A stretch of DNA of 64,000 bases from Seminavis robusta. Its lineage: Eukaryota > Bacillariophyta > Bacillariophyceae > Naviculales > Naviculaceae. Made by a program: the position numbers and the translations under genes. The notes beneath the pieces are model-generated. The model saw only the letters and a program-made list of their open reading frames with translations. It did no database searches and was not told the origin of the DNA. Location: NCBI GenBank assembly GCA_903772945.1, contig CAICTM010000368.1:1-64000 (forward strand). The letters are read 5' to 3'. This document shows, piece by piece, positions 55,184 through 64,000 of this stretch (position 1 is the first letter of the stretch; every line of letters starts with the position of its first letter).

Positions 55184-57326
55184 AAAAAAATGGATGTTGA
55201 AATTGTGAGCACCTTCGAGAAACGCGGTTTTTCGCCGAACCCATCTTTTTGTCCAAAGGGAGTTGCAGTCTCATTTAGAGTTAAGAGGTGCGGTACCTCT
55301 CGATTGGACAAGAAAGGTGGTACTTAAAGACACTGCCGTTCAGCAACCTAAATGTAGATGATCAAAGACTGAGGAATCGACTCGGGGTGGTTAGCGGTAC
55401 TACTATGCATAGTAGTACCAAACCAAACAAACAAGAGGATATATTTCAAAACCGTTTTGCTTGGCAACTGTAAAAACTTGATCCCGTCGACCCAGGAACG
55501 ACTCCCATAAGTCAGCATCAAGGCAGGATCGTGGGAGTGCATTGTAAGGCTTAGACGCGGGGATTGATTCACGGCTGCTGTTCATTGCTCCCACACTAGC
55601 TAGACGTCCTTGCGTCCCTATTTCACTGTAAGAGTTAGTGCGGGGAGGTCACGGGATACGGGATGCCGCTGCCCGGATACCGTACTGGATACTATAGACT
55701 CGCTATAGAGTACTCCTGACCTGGCTAGTTGCTATCATTCTGCCTCCTGTTACCTTCATTCTCTTAGTGTCAAAAGAAGCCATAATACGCTGCAGGGCTG
55801 CAGTCGGTGCTACCGGTACCGTCCCGTAGGCCGTGGGGATTGCTGGAGCAAGCAAGAGGTGCAGCATACAGCAGCATGCAGGCGTACCAGGCACTACTCG
55901 GTACCAATATCGTACCGGTAAGGGGGAGAACGGTTGAAGTGTTGAGGTGCAAAGGGAAGACAAACGTCGTGTCCACAGGTTCAGTACAGTCGTACCGTCG
56001 TACGTCGTACAGTCGTACCCCCTCGAACTTCCTCGAAGTGCCAGACAGCCAGTTAGCGGAAGCCATATCTTTGGTGTACCCGACCCTCGGAGTAATTCCG
56101 CGTTATTGTGAAAGAGTTACAATGCGCCCCCATTCCTGTCTGGCTGTCTGGGATCACTCTTGTCCAATACCGTACCGCATGGTTTTTTCGCTATGATGTG
56201 CCATCACGTGGGCTACCGGTACCGTACACCGTCAAGTCTACCCTTTACAACTTGAATGCATTCTTTGTTTGTTTTGCAAGAACCCAGAAGAAAGGGTTGC
56301 TTGATCGATGAATGCTACAATCTTGCAGCTTGCAGCCAGGTGATGTTGAGCTGCAAGCTGTGATCTTGCAGGCCAAGACCCAATTGCAGAGTCTACACAG
56401 AGAAACTTCAATACTCTGCACTGTGTGTTGTGATCTACGCCCTTGCGCCAAGTGGTGACCCAGTGCAAGTTACGCTATATTTCGCTTTCAACCTTCAACC
56501 CCCCTCATTGTTTAGTCTTCGGCGGTAGCTAACTGTGTTTGACCTTTGACCCCAGCGAGACAACCTCCTCCCATGACAAAGATCCATGTACCAGCAGTGC
56601 AAAGCAAGGTACCAGCAGTGCAAAGCAAGATACCAGCAGTGGCTGCTGCACGGATCATGTTGGAAAGGCAATCAAAGCATCGTCTCTTGCTCGTTGTTTC
56701 TCCGCCACCCCTGGATCGTTGAGCCTTATTCCTCGGCGAAGCTTCACCTATACGATCTAGACCATGAATGAATGACTGAAGCTGCAACCAGGTGCTGCTA
56801 ATGCTTGTAGGGGTGATATCCACAGATGGAATTGGTGAAGTATCGTTGTTCAATAATCCAATTTAAGGAAAAGTAGGCAGGCATCCTGTGGCAATGCAAT
56901 CCAATCAGCACTGCTGTCATATCAAGACCTTCGGGGCGGGACATGACACTGCAGCCTTTGCCTTAGCTAGTAGGGAGCCACTCGAAATCCTGAAACGATC
57001 CAGAGAATCGCCGAACAGCTCGCCGAACTAATCAACCACTCGGCTCTGCAACGAAATCTAAGGACCCTGGCAACTCAATCCAACATTTTCCTGGGGACCA
57101 CAATGGCCCAAGCACTGATGATTCGCATGGGTGGAGCTACCACAGAGTCAAAACCTGTGTTTTAGGGATTCAGCAGTTTGTGAATGAACTACCTTATTTG
57201 GTCAGTCACTTTTTGCTAAACTCGTACAATTAAAATCTCACGATCAGAAAGCTAAATTGGTTTTTAACTTGTAGCTACTTCTTTTGAGAAACCCAAAGAA
57301 ACAGATCCTTCCTGTTTCTACTAATA
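55184..57326. other. Spacer with short repeats
   Basis: GTACC and GTCGTAC words are dense at 55805-56025. At 56589-56635 the phrase ACCAGCAGTGCAAAGCAAG repeats twice plus a partial. A short coding-like frame at 56974-57165 is listed separately. Otherwise nothing is seen. Confidence 0.45.
56974..57165 (+). pseudogene. Coding-like relic, 63 codons
   Basis: Bounded by stops on both sides and without an upstream ATG, this frame reads smoothly: NPETIQRIAEQLAELI, NHSALQRNLRTLAT, then AQALMIRMGGATT. The pattern is two amphipathic helices. I cannot name the protein. It may be an orphan exon or a fragment copied from elsewhere. Confidence 0.3.
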
Positions 57327-58304
57327 CTATGGAAGAGAAGCTTCCTCCGTGGGCTCGTCTTCATTGATCGTCGATCGATGCGATGCCGAGTACCAATTGT
57401 TGCTGCTGCTGCTGCTGCCTGGATTTGCAATGAGATTCAAAAGACGTGCGGATGTACTAATGTTTTTCCCCGACTCGTCACTGCTGTTGCTCTGATTGTC
57501 ATTACTGCTGTTACTGATGTCTTGTTGTTTTTGAAATTTGTAAAACAAGTACTTGTCCTTGAACACGTGTCCCTCCGTTACATGGCGGAACAATCCCAAG
57601 TACTTCATGAAATTGCGTCCCAATTCGACGGCTTCTGTGCGGGACGATGCCAAGCCCGCTTGCAGCATTCGATCCACAGCTTCGGACCCGATAAAACACC
57701 GTTTGAATGTTTTCAAGTGATATCGACGATCTTGAATATCGACCACTTTTAAAAAGATGCGTGCCTTTTGGGTTAATTCCTTCAATTTGGATTCCACCAT
57801 GCTCTCGTCAAACGGCAAATAATCCAAAACAGGTTCTGCCGAAGACGAAAAACTCGACGAGACGGCATCGGGAACTTTTTGACGCAGATCACGGGTGGAT
57901 CCACTGGCGACACTTTGTTGTCGAACCGGTCGAGCAGGCGCCGAATCGGTGGATGCTCGTAGGGATTCTTCCGTGACGGGTGCCAAGTGCACTTGACTTT
58001 GTCGTCGTTGCGGCATACCGGGTCGAGTGTCGGCCAACAGTTCTTGTTCTTGAGGGGTCAGCATCAACACACCGCTTTGGCGTCGTTGTGGCATGGTGGC
58101 TGGATTGTCGGGTGGAAGACTGGATTCCATAAAGGGATCAAACTCGCCGCTCATGTCGTAATCGGTGGTGCTACTGGCATCGTCAAAGGTAATACTCGAG
58201 GCAATACTGCGGGTAGATGCCACTCGGCTTCCGCGTCTGCCAATAATCTCTCTGGGTGGCACGGGAGGTCCCGAGTATAGTCGTCGTGCTTCACTCATCA
58301 TCAT
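57327..58304 (-). CDS. DEP-domain protein, last of the array
   Basis: An intronless 325-residue protein from ATG 58304 (MMMSEARR; any of the three Met codons could start). Residues 1-165 are disordered, with a direct repeat MPQRRQSxVxL and further sites GRRGS and PVRQQS. The DEP domain spans about 190-265: KRCFIGSEAVDRMLQAGLASS, TEAVELGRNFMKYLGLFRHV and HVFKDKYLFYKF. This is close to the DEP domain of the gene at 51274 (same AGLASSR-xEA and LFRHVT-GH words), while the N-terminal halves have diverged except for the short basic-serine motifs. The C-terminal 60 residues are serine- and asparagine-rich. A membrane- or G-protein-linked role is inferred from the domain only. Confidence 0.85.
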   Translation of the reverse strand: MMMSEARRLYSGPPVPPREIIGRRGSRVASTRSIASSITFDDASSTTDYDMSGEFDPFMESSLPPDNPATMPQRRQSGVLMLTPQEQELLADTRPGMPQRRQSQVHLAPVTEESLRASTDSAPARPVRQQSVASGSTRDLRQKVPDAVSSSFSSSAEPVLDYLPFDESMVESKLKELTQKARIFLKVVDIQDRRYHLKTFKRCFIGSEAVDRMLQAGLASSRTEAVELGRNFMKYLGLFRHVTEGHVFKDKYLFYKFQKQQDISNSSNDNQSNSSDESGKNISTSARLLNLIANPGSSSSSNNWYSASHRSTINEDEPTEEASLP

Positions 58305-60788
58305 AGGTACGGTACGTTTGGTTGGTAGATTGCTTGGATAATGAAATCAATTAATTGTGAGAATTGATAAAACTCAGAGGATTGAGCAAGATGTAGACAG
58401 TGCAGGGTCCGCCTTGGAAAGGGCTTTGCTCTTTTTCTGTGTTTCAAACGACACCCTGATGGAGACCGAGAATGTTGCAGAGAGTGTTGCCTGAGCAGCA
58501 ACAAGAATCAACTGACGCTTGGCTTCTGGGCTCTACTTCTTGATGCGGATGCTGCTGTTGTGATGAGATAAAGCAGAACCTTGCTGCAGTGAAATGCAGC
58601 ATTCTTGTAAATTCAACGAGCGCCTGGCATCAATTGCCTTAATTGAAGCCTTTCCATGTTCCTGTTAGATGTTCAAGAAAAGGAACCTTGTCAGTAAATC
58701 TCTAGCTACAACGAGCAACGTCATTATCTCTCAAAGTGCACGTCAGTACGGCTGCAATGACTCTCCACAGGCATATGGAGTAATACCCTGCATTTAAGAT
58801 ACAAAAGATAAATGACTGGACTACTGAATTATAAATAGACATCAAATTTTTCAAAGCGCAACACCTGTCCTGATGAACGTGGTAAGACTGTAGCGGTACC
58901 GGTACCTCGCCACAATGGTATAATCTTAAAAACAGGAGTAAAGCTGTTTCGTTTTGGTTAACTCGTGAACAAGCTGGGAATCTCATGGATCAATTTTTGT
59001 TTGTGGGATTCAAAGGTTGGTGTGTTTCATCATCTTCCAATGCAGAACAATTGTTTCCTTCGGCTCCCTTGGTGTTGAAGGCAAAACTCGGGGAAAGGGA
59101 ATACTTCCGGGGATTGATTCCATCAATCCATAGTTTCTAAAAAAGAATTCCCTCAATATTTTTGGGGAAATGTTGATAGAATTCCGGGAAGTGAGGAATT
59201 CCTATCCTTGGAAGTGAGGAACCACGGGTTTCGCCAGTCTGCTCGTCGCTGATGAGCTTCGACCTGGCAGCTGGGACTTGGGAATATGAAGAACACGGAA
59301 CAGTGAAGCAGGAAGCAATTGAGATGCTTTCTTGAGAGAGTTCGTTTGTTGTTTGTGAGCCAAAAGAATGATCAATCGAATAGTTAGTTCATCATCAGAG
59401 CATCGCGGACTACCGGTATGCATTCTTTTATTTGAGTGCTGTTCAATCAAGAAGCCAAGAGTACTGGGCCCTGGCCTAAGCAACTATTTTTTTCTGGTTG
59501 GTTCGTTGGTTCCTTCCTCCTTTCGATACATCCCGTTCTTACTACTTGTTCATGTTCAATGCAGCTATTGAGCTACAGTACGAGTGCCCTTGACCCTGGG
59601 CGTGTTTGGCTGGCTCTTTGCTACTTTGCCTGAGCAGCAAGACTTACTTCGCCCTCTTGCTTCTGCAAGGTACCTCCTCTCGTCGCCGTTGAGCGAAAAG
59701 AGGTTGGCTGCGGAAGCAAAAGATTCACCAACCAATTCACCAACCAGTGAGGATTGTAAAAAGAAGTTTTGGCGTTTTGGCAGTTGTTGATTAGTCTTCT
59801 GCAGCTATTGGCCCGTTCTAGTTTTCTAGCAGTGCTTTGGAAGAGCGGTCATTGTTGGGCATATAGTGCGTACTAGAGCTTTAGCTGCCCAGAGCTTGCT
59901 TGGTTTGCTTCTGGGTAAGCAAACTAACTAGATACGACTGTGTTTCAACATCTTCTCGGGGGATCCTAAAATTTAATGTTCAATGGGAATGATGGCAAAA
60001 AGAAGTGCGGCACCAGGAACCTAAGCTGAGCATGAGGTAGCCACACCAGGAACCAAAGAGGCAGACGAGCAAGGCAGACGATGCCAAAGCAATCAATGTA
60101 CTTTCAAAAAGGCTATGAAATGAATGAGTCATGTAAGTTGTACTGGGTGCTGCATGGGGAGTGAACAGTGCTGATGCCGAGACATCATCTCGAGACGCCC
60201 CTTCCAGCCCAGCCCAGGCAGGCAAGGAGAAGCGAGGTGCTTTCGGACTCGACAAGATTCGATTCTTGCAGTTGAAAGTTGAAAGTGCAGCAAGGGGTCT
60301 GGAGTTGTTGCATGCATGGGGTTGGTGTGGGCGTTGGTTGGTCCAGGATGATCAGGTCGGGCAAAAGTGGAGACAGCCAATCTGCTTGGAAGAAGATTTA
60401 CGACAGCTTAACCGTTTTAAAACCTAGTTTTAAGAAAATATCTTTCTTCCAATGTCCAAAGAGACAACGCGAATAGTGGAGAATTGACACCATGACACAA
60501 CGCATCGAGCCATGGATGACGACAAGCAGCTGCTGTAGAAGCATCGCCAACCACCCAAACAAACACATACAACCTGCCATTCCACATCTTTATCTCCTAC
60601 CTAATAGCAGTAGCTATCTTATCGAGGTAACAGCTAGCCATAAGGATATCTTTTATTGACCAGAGCGGAAGAGGTATATCCCCATTGCACCTTCCGCGAA
60701 CTTCCACAATCCGCAGCTTTCTACCGATCTGTTCCTCCTCTACCAGTATCAGTACTGTAGTTAGTCCAGTACCAGTACTGTAGTTAGA
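58305..60788. other. Spacer, no gene seen
   Basis: The first 200 bases are the DEP gene's leader. Later frames (59202-59790, 60161-60427) overlap and have no features. A direct repeat lies just before the PP2C start and is listed separately. Confidence 0.4.
60742..60787 (+). repeat. 23-bp direct repeat in the PP2C leader
   Basis: CCAGTATCAGTACTGTAG-TTAG and CCAGTACCAGTACTGTAG-TTAG sit end to end; the second ends one base before the ATG. It is part of the 5' leader or core promoter. Confidence 0.7.
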
Positions 60789-62093
60789 ATGGGTTGTGCA
60801 TCCTCCTCCGAAGCCAAGGCCGTGGCGAATGATGATCAAAAGGAGAATAAAAAGCCGACCATATCTTCGAATCAAAATAATAGCAACGAAAAACCAGCTA
60901 CCACAACTACAGATAGTAGTACCACCAAACCACCCAATAATGGAGACGGCAACGGGACCACTTCTCAAGATACGACAGCGCCAAAGGGCTGTAATACAAA
61001 TAGCGAGAGCAGCCAAGAAATCGTCTGTGGATCTCTGGGACCTGTTCGGTATGCCTGTTGGAGCAAACGCGGCAAGGATCCCGACGATGCCAGCAAACCC
61101 AATCAAGATTCCTTTGCGGTCACCGAAAAATTCGCCAATGATGCCACGGATTTCTTTTGGGGTGTCTACGACGGTCATGGCAAGACAGGTGCCGACTGCT
61201 CGGCATTTGTACGCGACAATTTGCCTCCTCTACTCGTCAGTGCCTTGGGAGAACACTTTGATTTGATGCTCAGTACCGAACAAATTCACGCCTCGTTACA
61301 AAAGGCACATGTACAATGCAATCAACAACTGCACGATAACCCAAGCATTGACGACTCGTATTCGGGCACGACGTCCATTAGTGTCTTTTTGCAAGGCTCG
61401 CTCCAACGAATCACCATTGCCAACGTCGGAGACAGTCGCGCCATTTTGGGAACCACACTACCCGATGGCAAACTCATGGCGCTTCCCCTGTCCAAAGATC
61501 AAACTCCCCGTCGACCGGAAGAAGCCCAACGAGTGAAACAGCATGGGGCGCGCATCTTGTCGTTTGGAGAAATCAATGGCGACGGCGACAATAATTGCGA
61601 CGACGAGGACGAAGATCCACCCCGTGTGTGGGCGCAAAATGGCAAATATCCCGGAACGGCATTCACTCGATCGTTGGGAGACGCCATTGCCGAACGGTTG
61701 GGAGTCGATGCCAATCCGGAATGCATGTCGTTGAAACTGTCGGACAATGAAAAATTCATTTGCTTGGCCACGGATGGGATCTTTGATGTCATGTCCAATC
61801 AAGAAGTGGTGGATTATTGTATGAAGCACCGAACGGATCCCTTGGAGGCTTGTAAAGCGATTGTCAATAAAAGTCACGAAGAATGGTTGCACAATGAAGA
61901 ATGCGAACACGATGAAGATCCACGAGCGAGTTATGATGACATGACGTTGATTTGTATCTTTCTCAACAATGTGTGGCAAGTTGGTGACAAGGACAAAGCA
62001 GCAGATGCACCACAAACGGAGGAAGTAGCACCCCACGAACGAAGAAGGCGTGTACGGCAAAAGACGCTGCGGAATCTGGAAGAAATGGAGTAG
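60789..62093 (+). CDS. PP2C-type (PPM) protein phosphatase, N-myristoylated
   Basis: An intronless 434-residue serine/threonine phosphatase. MGCASS at the N-terminus is a myristoylation and palmitoylation signal, so the protein is probably tethered to a membrane. Residues 10-75 are a disordered linker. The PPM core (about 84-395) has the metal-binding motifs in order: NQDSF, WGVYDGHG (Asp128), ANVGDSRAIL, TRSLGD, CLATDGIFDVMSN and YDDMTLICIF. These aspartates bind two manganese or magnesium ions that activate water. An acidic loop (DGDNNCDDEDEDPP, about 260-275) interrupts the core. The C-terminus is basic (RRRRVRQKTLRNL). It would remove phosphates from protein serines and threonines at a membrane; the substrates are not known. 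Confidence 0.9.
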   Translation: MGCASSSEAKAVANDDQKENKKPTISSNQNNSNEKPATTTTDSSTTKPPNNGDGNGTTSQDTTAPKGCNTNSESSQEIVCGSLGPVRYACWSKRGKDPDDASKPNQDSFAVTEKFANDATDFFWGVYDGHGKTGADCSAFVRDNLPPLLVSALGEHFDLMLSTEQIHASLQKAHVQCNQQLHDNPSIDDSYSGTTSISVFLQGSLQRITIANVGDSRAILGTTLPDGKLMALPLSKDQTPRRPEEAQRVKQHGARILSFGEINGDGDNNCDDEDEDPPRVWAQNGKYPGTAFTRSLGDAIAERLGVDANPECMSLKLSDNEKFICLATDGIFDVMSNQEVVDYCMKHRTDPLEACKAIVNKSHEEWLHNEECEHDEDPRASYDDMTLICIFLNNVWQVGDKDKAADAPQTEEVAPHERRRRVRQKTLRNLEEME

Positions 62094-62889
62094 TAGGAAT
62101 TTTTGTCTTCCATCATGATGTGTACTGTAGCAATAAGCAAATGCTAACTACCGTTCGAATGGCCAAGTTATTAGGTGCTCTTGGTGGATTTCGCTAGGAG
62201 CGAGCAGCCAGCAGGACATTCCTCATGTTTACCACGGAAAACTCGAACGCAGTGGAGAAAACAATCCGACTCTTACTCCGGAGCAAACCTTCGAGTCCTT
62301 GGCATTGTTCCGTCCCTTTTGCCGGCGGCTTCACCGGAGCTTCTGCGGCATTGCTGCCGGTACGCATCTTCAACGAACAAATCCACCTTTTTAACCCTAG
62401 CTACGTAGCCAACCCCACGGTACCATCTCAATGCTGCAGGCAGCAAAGAAAAACATTGTATCTAGCGCATCATGGCTGGTCCTTGAGTGCTGCTTGCAAG
62501 CACACTGCTCAGAGTCTAGGTTTGACTTCTAATTCTTTCCTTTTGCCTGCTAGCGAGCTTCGAGCTTGCAATACCATCAGCTTCAGGAAGTTTGATACTA
62601 GCTACTGGTAGCGCCTTCCTATGATATCATCATCCATTCCAAATGCAACAATATATTCCTGTAGAGCAAACCTCAAGCCAGAACGGCGTGTCGGAAGGAA
62701 GTTTGATCCAGTCGTGAGAGAAACCATGATTGATCAATCCCACTGGCATCAGATTTCGGTGAGAATGAAGAAGATGGCGTGAGGAACAACCGGAACCTCG
62801 GTTGTCACCATAGAATGGGTTGCAGAGAGACTACAAGAAGGGCAACTCGCTTGAAAGAACTAGATTGTGGCTGAACCAAGAAGCAAACC
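62094..62889. other. Intergenic, no gene seen
   Basis: Short overlapping frames only, with no domain or repeat of note. Confidence 0.4.
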
Positions 62890-63993
62890 ATGGAATATCT
62901 TCGTGTGACGCCCCGAGATGGAGAAACCTTTGAGGAGTTGACCAAGCGGTTGAAGCTTACAGACATGTTCCGTGGATCTGGTTACTACAAGGTAACCCGA
63001 TCGGAAAAGATCTCGGCCAACAAGGATATGGTTCTGTCTCTTGACGACAAGACGAGATGGATTGCTGGGCCAGATGCCGTGCGGTCCGAGCTCAAAGTGA
63101 ACAAGGGAGTGGCTGTTACCCTCAAACCAAGCGGATTACCCTCTGGGTGTGAGCTCTTTGTGCAGTCCACAAGTTGGAACCGAAAGTTACGAGATGGGCA
63201 TGATGTGCTGTTTCGCAAATTGAGCGGAGGCTCTGGTTCCGGGGTGAAGGTTACCATGCATCCAGAAAAAGTTGCCAAGAAAATCGCACCTGCCATCAAA
63301 GAGAGCACCAGCCCCAACAAGCATAAAGTAAAAGATGATGGCAACGTTGGAAGACGCAAGAGTCCCCGCAAACGGGCCAAGGTTAAAAATAACGATGAGA
63401 GCGATGGCGGGGATTATCCAGCTCCCGTTCCTAGTAGTGGTGGTGATCCAGGTGGTGATGGTATTGTGGTTTGGAGTAAGCTATTTTTTGACTTGAAGGA
63501 AGATGTCGATTGTCTGGATGAAAGCGATTTGGTGGTGGGAGCTGCAGCATCCCACGTACCCGGAGACTGTGACAAGCCAGTACCCAACAACTTACTGGAA
63601 CAAGCCATTTCCAAAGTCGTGGAGGGCGCCATCCGGGGCGTGATTGATTGGAGATTGGTGGAAGAAACAATTGTGGTCCAACCCAGCAACAACCAGTGGG
63701 GTGGAGACAACACATGGCGCCGTCATCAATGGACAAGTGCAGGAACGCGCCTACTCTATGTGGAAAGCCCCTCTACCAACTTTATTGCTCTCGAAATGAG
63801 AGGCAACGAAAACTATGGGTTGGTCTGTGGCAACTGTCAAAGCCATCCATTTTGCCATTCACCCCATTTCATGTACGCAAACTCTGATGGGTCTTCCCGA
63901 GATATCCCCTTGCGTGGTTTGATTAATCCGGGTGTGGTCTTGGCCAAACTCATTCATGATGTTGTCCTGCACTGCCAGGATTCGGAGCATTAG
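62890..63993 (+). CDS. Unrecognised protein with nuclear signal and Cys/His-rich segment
   Basis: A complete 367-residue protein that I do not recognise. Residues 1-30 (EYLRVTPRDGETFEELTKRL) may form a small domain; 40-105 look like beta strands with repeated charged turns. Residues 154-168 (GRRKSPRKRAKVK) are a strong nuclear signal inside a disordered, glycine-rich linker (to about 195). The C-terminal half is folded: a helix (LEQAISKVVEGAIRGVIDWR), a strand-rich part (WTSAGTRLLYVESPSTNF) and a segment CGNCQSHPFCHSPHF whose C, C, H, C and H could bind zinc. The last helix is LAKLIHDVVLHC. A nuclear, possibly nucleic-acid-related role is suggested only by the signal and the Cys/His cluster. 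ATG at 62890 is the first start. Confidence 0.7.
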   Translation: MEYLRVTPRDGETFEELTKRLKLTDMFRGSGYYKVTRSEKISANKDMVLSLDDKTRWIAGPDAVRSELKVNKGVAVTLKPSGLPSGCELFVQSTSWNRKLRDGHDVLFRKLSGGSGSGVKVTMHPEKVAKKIAPAIKESTSPNKHKVKDDGNVGRRKSPRKRAKVKNNDESDGGDYPAPVPSSGGDPGGDGIVVWSKLFFDLKEDVDCLDESDLVVGAAASHVPGDCDKPVPNNLLEQAISKVVEGAIRGVIDWRLVEETIVVQPSNNQWGGDNTWRRHQWTSAGTRLLYVESPSTNFIALEMRGNENYGLVCGNCQSHPFCHSPHFMYANSDGSSRDIPLRGLINPGVVLAKLIHDVVLHCQDSEH

Positions 63994-64000
63994 CAAGTGA

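Noticed and set aside
61458-62060. A 200-codon minus-strand frame, and another at 60597-61178
   Set aside because: Both are antisense to the PP2C core.
1-64000. tRNA, rRNA and spliceosomal RNA genes
   Set aside because: I looked for B-box words such as GGTTCGA in a tRNA context and found none that fold. A covariance-model scan would be decisive.

Overview
The window is nuclear DNA from a eukaryotic alga, most likely a pennate diatom close to Seminavis or Phaeodactylum. The evidence is short GT-AG introns (77 to 111 bases), many intronless genes, and protein types I associate with diatoms: proteins made only of helicase-associated (HA) repeats, a DUF6824-like protein, single-pass membrane proteins with plant-type leucine-rich repeats, and DEP proteins with disordered tails. 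The spacers are crowded with the palindromic words CTAG and GGTACC. The species name is inference.

Layout. 1-6.2 kb is repeat-rich: the 5'-truncated fossil of a Ty3/gypsy retroelement (1876 to about 3.37 kb), a three-copy tandem repeat, a dispersed repeat family and a cluster of TTCTGCAGAA palindromes. 6.2-11.2 kb carries three related genes in one orientation that share a small helical domain; two encode only that domain, the third adds an acidic linker and a Tudor-like domain. 11.5-14.1 kb (minus) is a two-exon membrane hybrid histidine kinase whose N-terminus resembles the plant ethylene-receptor sensor but lacks its copper ligands. 14.1-20.1 kb has no gene I can support. 20.1-28.3 kb holds a conserved diatom unknown, CIAO1 (cytosolic Fe-S assembly), a small acidic ORF, a possible CesT-fold protein and an LRR membrane protein. 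28.3-34.8 kb is mostly decayed sequence with one pogo-like transposase relic.

34.8-50.7 kb is gene-dense: an HA-repeat protein with three exons, a SET-domain protein without MYND finger, a predicted secreted Tudor/Agenet protein, a metallophosphoesterase divergent from a second HA-repeat gene, an exon-like orphan frame, PIG-H (GPI anchor synthesis) and a three-exon DUF6824-like gene. 51.2-58.3 kb is a minus-strand array of two DEP genes with a truncated, frameshifted relative between them. 60.8-64 kb ends with a PP2C phosphatase with a myristoylation signal and an unrecognised nuclear-type protein.

The genes do not form one pathway. There is a signalling flavour (hybrid kinase, LRR membrane protein, DEP proteins rich in RRxS sites, PP2C) and a chromatin or DNA flavour (two HA proteins, SET, two Tudor-like proteins). 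The observations most worth a second look are the ethylene-receptor-like kinase without copper ligands, the tandem small-protein family, and the DEP array. All boundaries and splice sites were read by eye; no database search or transcript data were available.
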